Below are positions 44,179 through 50,186 of a stretch of 50,186 nt of DNA, piece by piece. The stretch lies in the NCBI GenBank assembly GCA_003165335.1, contig PLTD01000027.1, positions 8,801 through 58,986 of the forward strand, given 5' to 3'. The notes under the pieces are model-generated. The model was not told the origin of the DNA. It made no database searches and worked only from the letters and a program-made list of their open reading frames with translations. The translations under genes and the position numbers were made by a program. Position 1 is the stretch's first letter. The number at the start of each line of letters is the position of its first letter. The stretch is from Rhodospirillales bacterium (GTDB lineage Bacteria > Pseudomonadota > Alphaproteobacteria > BOG-932 > Roseiterribacteraceae).

Positions 44179-45894
44179 TTAGGTCGGACCACCTTGTGGG
44201 CCGCGAACGAGGCGTCCCGGCAGTTGGTTAGTGGCGACACCTTCCCTATAGGTCACAGCGCCGGATACGATCGTAGCGTCATAGCCCTCGGCATCTTGCA
44301 CCAGCCGTCGTCCGCCCGCGGGCAGGTCATAGGCGACGCGAGGCGACTTCAGATTAAGCCGGTCGAAATCGATAACGTTGATATCGGCCTTCCAGCCGCT
44401 TCGTATCAGGCCGCGATCCTTGAACCCCATCGCATTGGCATTTGCCGAGGTCAGCTTGCGGACCACCTCGACCAGCGCAAGACGTTCTCCGACGCGGTCG
44501 CGTACCCAGTGCTGCAGCAGGAAGGTCGGCAGGCTTGCATCGCAAAGAAAACCCAGATGGGCGCCGGCGTCGCCCAGACCGCAGAGCGTGTGGGGATTTC
44601 GTAGCATCTCTAGCTGCGGCCCCAGGTTGCGATCGGCATAGTTGGTCGATGGCCACATCAAAATGCCCCGACCGTCACGCTCCATCATCAGGTCATAGGC
44701 AAGCGCCTCCGGAGTGAGGCCGCGGCGCGCCGCCTCACTGGCGATGGAGGTCTGGGACGTAGGCTCATAGTCGGGGCGTTCGCCCAGCGGAAAGATATTC
44801 GAGAAGTTGCGCAGCATGACCTCGAACGGGGAATCACCTGGCTTTTCCGCCAGGATGCGGGCACGCGTCTGGGGATCGCGAAGCAAACCTAGGCGCTCTT
44901 CGACCGGCAGTGCAGACAGGCTTTGCCATGTAGCGCCATGCATGAACGGATTGAAGCTGAGCTCGAAGCCCAAGAATATCCCGATGGATCGGCCGCTGAC
45001 CTGGGCCCGAACAGGCAGTTGTTCGGCCTGACAGGCGTCGATCCAGGCGAGGATACGACGCCATTTTTCAGGCTGGTCGTGCAGTTGCAGCAGTGTGAGC
45101 GACAGCGGCCTTCCGGAAGCGGCAACGATGCGGCGGAGCATTGCGCAATCTGCTTCGACGTCATTGAAGTCGGTGATCAGCTGAAGCACGCCGCTGCCGG
45201 CGTCCTTCAGCGCCATCGCAATCGCCGTCAACTCCTCCTCTGTCGCCTCCAGCGTCGGAACCTGTTTGCCGTCGCTCGATCGGTGATTGATTGTGCGTGA
45301 GGTGGCAAAGCCGATCGCGCCTGCCTCGACCGCGCCTCGGGCAACCCGGGCCATCAGCGCGCGGTCGGCTGCGGTCGCCGGCTCGCGGTCTACTGCCCGT
45401 TGGCCCATAGCGTAGACACGCAGCGCAGCATGGGGCAGCAGCGCGGCCACGTCGATGTCGTAGGATCGGCTGGCGACTAGATCGAGATAATTGGGGAAGG
45501 TTTCCCAACTCCACGGCAATCCTGTTGTCAGAACGATCTCGGGCAGATCCTCGACGCCCTCCATAAGGCGGATCAATCGCTCGCGATCCTGCGGATGACA
45601 GGGTGCGAATCCGATCCCGCAATTGCCGATGACCGCGGTCGTGACGCCATGTGCCGCGGACGGCATCAGCCGGTTTTCCCAGGTCACCTGTCCGTCATAG
45701 TGAGTGTGAATGTCGACGAAGCCCGGGGTTACGATTCGGCCTTTAGCATCGATAGTTTCGTTTGCCCGACCAAGGTTGTGGCCAACCCCGACGATGCGGC
45801 CATTAGCGATCGCGACGTCGGCCTCGAAGGGTTCGGCGCCGCTCCCATCGATAACCGTGCCGCCATGAATGATGATATCCGCTCGGTCAGCCAT
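44179..45894 (-). CDS. D-aminoacylase / N-acyl-D-amino-acid deacylase family protein (copy 2)
   Basis: A 571-residue paralogue of the protein at 34742-36475, colinear over its whole length. It shows the same landmarks: IIIHGGTVIDGSGAEPFEAD, FVDIHTHYDGQVTWENRL, GNCGIGFAPCHPQDRERLIR, a conserved HRSSDGKQVPTLEATE, GDAGAHLGFLCDA, and the ending TYREGVATNQLPGRLVRGPQ. It is a metal-dependent amidohydrolase probably acting on an N-acyl or cyclic amide substrate. It stands as a single gene, unlike copy 1, which is in an operon. Two copies suggest related substrates or a duplication of a catabolic function. Confidence 0.88.
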   Translation of the reverse strand: MADRADIIIHGGTVIDGSGAEPFEADVAIANGRIVGVGHNLGRANETIDAKGRIVTPGFVDIHTHYDGQVTWENRLMPSAAHGVTTAVIGNCGIGFAPCHPQDRERLIRLMEGVEDLPEIVLTTGLPWSWETFPNYLDLVASRSYDIDVAALLPHAALRVYAMGQRAVDREPATAADRALMARVARGAVEAGAIGFATSRTINHRSSDGKQVPTLEATEEELTAIAMALKDAGSGVLQLITDFNDVEADCAMLRRIVAASGRPLSLTLLQLHDQPEKWRRILAWIDACQAEQLPVRAQVSGRSIGIFLGFELSFNPFMHGATWQSLSALPVEERLGLLRDPQTRARILAEKPGDSPFEVMLRNFSNIFPLGERPDYEPTSQTSIASEAARRGLTPEALAYDLMMERDGRGILMWPSTNYADRNLGPQLEMLRNPHTLCGLGDAGAHLGFLCDASLPTFLLQHWVRDRVGERLALVEVVRKLTSANANAMGFKDRGLIRSGWKADINVIDFDRLNLKSPRVAYDLPAGGRRLVQDAEGYDATIVSGAVTYREGVATNQLPGRLVRGPQGGPT

Positions 45895-46032
45895 TCCCGT
45901 AGTTCCGCGTCTTTGAAATCTTCTGCTGGTTTGACCCTATCCACGCATCCATCGCCAGTCCAACGCTAACTTCTTCTCGATTGCGGCTGGGCTTGTCGGC
46001 TAAGGACCCGATCTGCCCGAAGCCTACACGGG

Positions 46033-47583
46033 TCAAAACGCCTTCAGCTTCCGGACTAAGGCATAGGCGGCGTTAATTTCCTTGGTGCGCGTTTCCGCCA
46101 AGTCACCAAGGTCGGCCCCCAGTCCGCTAACGCGATCGGGATGGTAGCGAGACATCATTTGCCGGTATGCAGCTTTGATCTCGTCGACCGTTGCGGTCGC
46201 AGGCACTCCCAGAACCTCATGCCACGATTTTTGCTTTGATTGGCTGATTGACCGCGCGCTTGGACCGGTATGTTGCCCGCCGGGTGAGGGGCGTGCACCC
46301 TTGGGTTTGCGACTTTGCCTGTGATTGGGTTTGCGGCTATTCCCGGACAGCCATCGCGAAACCGCGGCTTGCATGTCCCTCAAGACGGCAAGATTCCGGA
46401 ACCCGAGCAACAAGAGTACGGCCGCCGCTGTTCCCCCTATCGCAAGATAGCTCAATATGCCGAGTAGACTGCTGCCGATCGCCGAAGCCTGGTTTTTGGT
46501 GGCCTGGTTATTCGACCTGTATTCGGATTGAGAACTAATGCCATCGGCGGCGGCTGACATGTCGATTCCAGCGGAATTCCCGTCGCGCAATTTTCCTTCG
46601 GTGCCTGCGTTGTCGGCTGGTTTGGTCGTCTCCTGACCGACGAAGTTGTCGTCGCGAAACTCACCGACGTACTTCTCGCCGCTTACGATGGTCAAGGTCC
46701 CATGGCCATTGTGTTTGCCATGGCGGATTTCCCCTTCGTACTGCCGCTTCAGTCGGCCTTCCTGGTACCACTGCTCGGTCCCGGAGCCGGTTGCCAGCCC
46801 TTCATCACAATCCCCGGACCAGGTGACTGTCTCATCGGCTACCGGGAGCGGGTCCCAAACGGCACAGTTGGTTCGTTTGTCGATCAGCCAGCCAGGTGTG
46901 CGGGCAAATGGGTCAGCCAAGAGAAGCGGGGCATGCGTATTTGAAATGGACTTGGTTCCAGGTCCTACAAACTTGTCGTTCTCCCATATGCCGGACTGCG
47001 ATGAGCCGTTGAGCGTGGTTAGCGTGCCTGCACCGTTGCGCAATCCGTTACGAAACTCGCCGACATATTTGTCGCCGTTGGGCGAGGTAAGTATTCCCTG
47101 GCCGTTTCGAAGTCCGTCCTTCACCTCTCCCATATAGCCGCTGCCGTCGGCGAGTGTGATCGTTCCCGGTCCGTTAGGCTTACCGTCATTCCATTCGCCG
47201 ACATATTTGTCGCCGTTGGCTGATATGAGGGTCCCCAACCCTTGTTGCCTGTCGTCTTTCCACTCACCGACATAGGTGCTGCCATCCGCCGATGTGAAGG
47301 TTCCCTGGCCTGTTTGCTTCCCGTCTCTCCACTCACCGGCGTATCTGTCGCCGTTGGCCCAGGTGAAAGTCCCTTGGCCTTGTTGCTTTCCGTCTATCCA
47401 CTCACCGAGATATCGGTTGCCGTTGGGCCAGCTAAAACTTCCCTGACACTTATTCCACAGGGCGGAATTAATAGGGCAGGATGGTAACTGGCTCTGCCCC
47501 AATGCGGCTGACTGACAAACGCATAGGGCTATAGCGAGCAATGGTGGGCCGATGGATATGCCGGACACTGACGTTGGCGGCAT
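46033..47583 (-). CDS. MORN-repeat membrane protein with C-terminal J domain
   Basis: A 516-residue chimaera. A hydrophobic N-terminus (LLAIALCVCQSAALGQ) likely acts as signal peptide. Eight or so MORN repeats of about 23 residues follow (YLGEWIDGKQQGQGTFTWAN; YVGEWNDGKPNGPGTITLAD; YVGEFRNGLRNGAGTL), interrupted by a Cys-containing insert (TNCAVWDPL, WSGDCDEG). A transmembrane helix near residues 372-393 (LGILSYLAIGGTAAAVLLLL) and a basic linker precede a complete J domain at about 449-516 with HPD in YHPDR. The predicted topology is periplasmic MORN and cytoplasmic J domain, which would recruit DnaK at the inner membrane. Function unknown. Confidence 0.82.
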   Translation of the reverse strand: MPPTSVSGISIGPPLLAIALCVCQSAALGQSQLPSCPINSALWNKCQGSFSWPNGNRYLGEWIDGKQQGQGTFTWANGDRYAGEWRDGKQTGQGTFTSADGSTYVGEWKDDRQQGLGTLISANGDKYVGEWNDGKPNGPGTITLADGSGYMGEVKDGLRNGQGILTSPNGDKYVGEFRNGLRNGAGTLTTLNGSSQSGIWENDKFVGPGTKSISNTHAPLLLADPFARTPGWLIDKRTNCAVWDPLPVADETVTWSGDCDEGLATGSGTEQWYQEGRLKRQYEGEIRHGKHNGHGTLTIVSGEKYVGEFRDDNFVGQETTKPADNAGTEGKLRDGNSAGIDMSAAADGISSQSEYRSNNQATKNQASAIGSSLLGILSYLAIGGTAAAVLLLLGFRNLAVLRDMQAAVSRWLSGNSRKPNHRQSRKPKGARPSPGGQHTGPSARSISQSKQKSWHEVLGVPATATVDEIKAAYRQMMSRYHPDRVSGLGADLGDLAETRTKEINAAYALVRKLKAF

Positions 47584-47601
47584 CTCCGCTCATCCCTCTT
47601 T

Positions 47602-47640
47602 ATGAGTTGCAGTATGCCTGTATGCACTAACGCAACTCAT
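47602..47640. promoter_or_regulatory. Inverted repeat upstream of MORN-J gene
   Basis: Perfect 9-bp arms ATGAGTTGC (47602-47610) and GCAACTCAT (47632-47640) are separated by 21 bases and end 19 bases before the MORN-J start codon. The position suggests an operator or 5'-UTR hairpin. The loop contains GTATGC twice. Confidence 0.35.
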
Positions 47641-47714
47641 CCGCTCCAATAAATCAAGTATCGCGATGCCGGTTGAAGCCAGCTGAGAACCGATCCCGGC
47701 AGCCCTATCCCCAA

Positions 47715-48248
47715 TTATGGCTTCGGGGGCGATGCCGCCTTCCAGTTTGCCTGGTTGGCCTCGCAAATATCTGCAGCTTTCTTCCAGAACGCCGGTGTGT
47801 CTGACTGGAATTGGAAATCGAAGCGTTCCGCGTTGCGGAACTCGAGCAGCTCAACTCCGTCCGGGCCGGCTCGATAGGTGTAAGGCATATCGCTTGGAAT
47901 GAAGAACCCGTCGCCTTTCCCCAGTGTCTTGTCGCCAAGCCTTAAGCTGCCGGCAACTATGTAATAAAGGCAATGCGCGTTGTGGCTGTGCAGCGGAAGC
48001 GGGAAGTCTTTCTTGAACCATACATGGGTGAGGCTGAAACCAGGTCTGCTGAACATCAGCCTCACCTCTTCGCCTTCGCCAAGCCCGGACGCTAAAGCGC
48101 GCTCGAATTCGGGCATGGACTTTGCTGCGATGGGCGGTAACGGCATAGCGCCTGTCTCTCCCAGGAGGGGCGCATCCTGACCTCGGAAGATCGAGAACCC
48201 GGCTTTCGGTGAGCTTTCGCTTTTTTGGGTGAGGGTGTCTTCCGTCAT
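47715..48248 (-). CDS. Cupin-domain protein
   Basis: The start at 48248 has a GGGGAAG site and gives 177 aa; the frame also allows 48290 (14 residues more) but without a clear site. The cupin core is seen as FPLPLHSHNAHCLYYIVAGS (motif 1 with His residues) and LGKGDGFFIPSDMPYTYRAG (motif 2). The double-stranded beta-helix and metal-binding histidines suggest a small dioxygenase, isomerase or sensor. The region before the core (VRLMFSRPGFSLTHVWF) is common in sphingomonad cupins of unknown role. It is a single gene between MORN-J and an unknown membrane protein. Confidence 0.85.
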   Translation of the reverse strand: MTEDTLTQKSESSPKAGFSIFRGQDAPLLGETGAMPLPPIAAKSMPEFERALASGLGEGEEVRLMFSRPGFSLTHVWFKKDFPLPLHSHNAHCLYYIVAGSLRLGDKTLGKGDGFFIPSDMPYTYRAGPDGVELLEFRNAERFDFQFQSDTPAFWKKAADICEANQANWKAASPPKP

Positions 48249-48393
48249 CTGATCTGCTTCCCCGATATGTTTGTCCTTGGTCTCCAGCATCCCGCGCGAT
48301 TTTGAGCCGAAAAAAAGGATGCGAGCAACCGGATTTTCGAAAAGCTACCGGCAGCATATCTGCAAACGAAGCATCCTGGGGAGATTTTGTATT

Positions 48394-48966
48394 TCAGTTT
48401 GGCGCGCGCGACCAAGTTTGTTGGTCGGCGGAGTATCCGATCGATAGTCGGCCGGCACAGCAGTCGCTAGCAGTGCGTCGAGCCGCCCGTTGGCGATGGC
48501 TGATAGAAGGGGCGATAGCTCCGGCCGGCGCGCCGGCAGGTAGATACCCAAACAACAGATTGATTAGTATTTTTGCGCCATAGGCGGCCCCGACAAAACT
48601 GCCGATCGTCCCCATCAGCACGACTGCGTGAAAGGCGAGCAATATGCCCGAGACCAGGAAAATCATCGGAAAGGTAAGTCGCATTGCCCGCGCAATCATG
48701 AAAGCGAGCAATGGCCCGATGATTAGAGAGTCGCGAGCAAGGAGCAGGCTGTCCTTGCCGGCCACGTAGAGCACAAAGCGGATCGGCGCCTCCAGCGCAT
48801 AGGCCGCCAGATAAGCCAAGCCGCAAATCAGGAACAAATTGACGAGAGAAGGCGAGCCGATGTTATCGATTCCGACGCCGCCCGGCGCTATGCGCTCGTA
48901 TGGGGGCGCATCGTTGTTGCTGCCTGCCGGCATGTATCGGCGACGTTCGGTGTCGTGCTTGAACAT
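48394..48966 (-). CDS. Hydrophobic membrane protein, possibly truncated O-antigen polymerase-like
   Basis: A 190-residue frame with three or four strong hydrophobic segments (SLVNLFLICGLAYLAAYAL; DSLIIGPLLAFMIARAM; FPMIFLVSGILLAFHAVVLM; GAKILINLLFGYLPAG). The pattern, including VAGKDSLLLARDSL, recalls the first helices of O-antigen/polysaccharide polymerases (about 400 aa). After GYLPAGAPAG the sequence becomes polar, Arg- and Cys-rich and unlike a membrane protein, and another frame (LSPLLSAIANGRLDALLATA) looks more protein-like. It may be a truncated or frameshifted gene. No clear ribosome-binding site. The family call is tentative. Confidence 0.5.
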   Translation of the reverse strand: MFKHDTERRRYMPAGSNNDAPPYERIAPGGVGIDNIGSPSLVNLFLICGLAYLAAYALEAPIRFVLYVAGKDSLLLARDSLIIGPLLAFMIARAMRLTFPMIFLVSGILLAFHAVVLMGTIGSFVGAAYGAKILINLLFGYLPAGAPAGAIAPSISHRQRAARRTASDCCAGRLSIGYSADQQTWSRAPN

Positions 48967-49251
48967 AATAGATCACAAACACGAGGACTGGCGCACCGCA
49001 ACAAGGACGTTGGTGACAAATGCGTGACCGGCGGTGATGCAACGCGTGCTGCCCGATAAGGGTGCTTCGCATTAACTGCCTGTTTGGAGAATTTGCGCGT
49101 CTGCTCCTGCGCAGGGCTTACTAGACAATAATACACTCTGGCGGATTGGCTGGTTATCTGGGAAATGTCGGATTAAGCAGCGTATAGAATTCGGATTTTC
49201 GGATCGGGCCTGAAAGAGGCTCGATACAGAACAAGACAATGGGGGACAGAG

Positions 49252-50022
49252 ATGAGGCGGTTCGAAGGCAAGGTGGCGTTGGTGACGGGGGCCGCGCTGG
49301 GCATGGGGCGAGCGACAGCCCGGCGTTTCGCCGCCGAAGGCGCCAAGGTCTGCGTCGTCGATATCCTCAAGGCGGGTGTAGAAGAGACGGCCGCGATGAT
49401 CCGCGCCGAGGGAGGCGAAGCCTTTGCCTGTGTCGCGGATATATCGCAGGAGTCCGAGAATGAGCGGATGGCGGATGAGACGGTTGCCCGTTACGGCGGG
49501 CTGGATGCCGTCGACCTCAACGCCGCCATGCTGGGCGAGCACGCGCCCTTTTTCGAGAGCACCGTTGCCCATTATGACCGCATCGTCTCGGTCAATCAGC
49601 GCGGCTGTTTCTTAGGGATGCGGGCAGTCGGCCGAGTTATGAGGCCCGGCGGTGCGGTGGTGGTAATGTCCTCGACAGCCGGCATTCTGGGACATCCGAC
49701 CAACCCGGCCTATAGCGCCTCGAAACATGCGGTGATCGGGCTGGTGCGCTCGGCAGCCCCGGCGTTCGGCGAGCGCGGACTTAGGATCAACGTAGTTTGC
49801 CCGGGCGGCGTCAACACGCGAATGCACACGCCAGAGCCGCTCGACGATCCTATCGTTCCGTTGCAGGATCTGCCGCCGGTCGATTTCCGCGGAATCGCCA
49901 CGCCGCAGCATATCGCCGAATTGGTGCTGTTCCTCTGCAGCAGCGGGGCGGGCTTTATTACCGGCGCGGTCCATACGATCGACGGCGGCGGCACTTGCGC
50001 GTTCAACATCCCACTTCACTAA
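49252..50022 (+). CDS. SDR family oxidoreductase
   Basis: A 256-residue classical SDR whose ATG at 49252 follows GGGGGAC. It has TGAALGMGRATA as cofactor loop, VVMSSTAG with the catalytic Ser, Tyr-x3-Lys in YSASKHAVIGLV, and a C-terminal ITGAVHTIDGG. The usual NNAG motif is changed to LNAAM. The acidic residue after the second strand (VVDILKAG) favours NAD over NADP. No direct partner is evident; 285 bp without a recognisable gene precede it. The substrate is unknown. Confidence 0.9.
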   Translation: MRRFEGKVALVTGAALGMGRATARRFAAEGAKVCVVDILKAGVEETAAMIRAEGGEAFACVADISQESENERMADETVARYGGLDAVDLNAAMLGEHAPFFESTVAHYDRIVSVNQRGCFLGMRAVGRVMRPGGAVVVMSSTAGILGHPTNPAYSASKHAVIGLVRSAAPAFGERGLRINVVCPGGVNTRMHTPEPLDDPIVPLQDLPPVDFRGIATPQHIAELVLFLCSSGAGFITGAVHTIDGGGTCAFNIPLH

Positions 50023-50132
50023 GCGGGCAAGCTGCCGTCGTTCTTGGCTGTAGCTAAAGCACTAAGCCTTTCGAACCGCAGACGCCGGCAGCTTTCAGGC
50101 GCCCTAAGCCGGTTAGGATTGGGATCTTGGCA

Positions 50133-50172
50133 GGCATCGCTCATCCCCATCTGGGCGGGGATGAACGATGCC
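50133..50172. other. Hairpin-forming inverted repeat near window end
   Basis: A 16-base stem, GGCATCGCTCATCCCC (50133-50148) with 50157-50172, has one mismatch and an 8-base loop. No T-run follows, so it is not a classic terminator. Only one copy is visible. Confidence 0.45.
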
Positions 50173-50186
50173 TTGAGGCTCAAGCC

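Noticed and set aside
50133-50172. Possible CRISPR repeat, because the stem with GGGGATGAAC recalls type I-E repeats
   Set aside because: Only one copy is present, there are no spacers and no cas genes; it is reported as a hairpin only.

Overview
The window is high-GC, densely packed DNA with many ATGA, GTGA and TGATG start/stop overlaps. Gene content points to an alphaproteobacterium, most likely a sphingomonad: a PVA-dehydrogenase-like quinohaemoprotein, several SDR, SnoaL and amidohydrolase genes, D-aminoacylase paralogues, and an RkpA-like polyketide/fatty acid synthase. This placement rests on recognised gene families, not on a marker gene. No rRNA, tRNA, CRISPR array or complete IS element was seen, and no gene-free stretch exceeds about 290 bp.

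Region 1 (1-11328, + strand) is a surface-adhesin and export operon. The 3' part of a giant repeat protein is followed by a TolC-like outer-membrane lipoprotein, a periplasmic adaptor, a GAF-like/HlyD membrane protein, and a site-2-protease-like (M50) membrane protein fused to an HlyD-like adaptor. No ABC ATPase is encoded in this operon. This is the best candidate in the window for a poorly described system.

Region 2 (11446-25025, + strand) starts with a class II aldolase and an FMN-dependent 2-hydroxyacid dehydrogenase. A lipid cassette follows: a 2489-residue reducing PKS (KS-AT-DH-degenerate MT-ER-KR-ACP), an alpha-oxoamine synthase that probably releases the chain onto an amino acid, a GST-like protein, an SDR and a DUF1214-like protein. 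PKS, oxoamine synthase and SDR match the rkpA-rkpG-rkpH (rhizobial) and wcb (Burkholderia) sets linked to capsule lipids, but no capsule-export genes are nearby.

Region 3 (25022-31784, - strand) holds a fused hydantoinase/5-oxoprolinase, a DUF2891 protein and a HAD phosphatase in one operon. Next come a higBA toxin-antitoxin pair, a palindromic repeat, and a TPR-like exported protein gene interrupted by one in-frame TGA.

Region 4 (31814-41673) is a catabolic cluster. On the - strand are DUF427, a DUF427-like/TesB fusion, a D-aminoacylase-family hydrolase, a PQQ/haem c dehydrogenase and an amidohydrolase. On the + strand are two SnoaL-like proteins, an SDR and a membrane fatty acid desaturase. 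A nested palindromic repeat lies between the SDR and the second SnoaL gene.

Region 5 (41670-50186) is mixed: an orphan C39-like domain of the kind found at the N-terminus of type I secretion ATPases, a LuxR-type regulator, a small unknown protein, a second D-aminoacylase paralogue, a membrane protein with predicted periplasmic MORN repeats and a cytoplasmic J domain, a cupin, a possibly truncated polysaccharide-polymerase-like membrane protein, and a final SDR.
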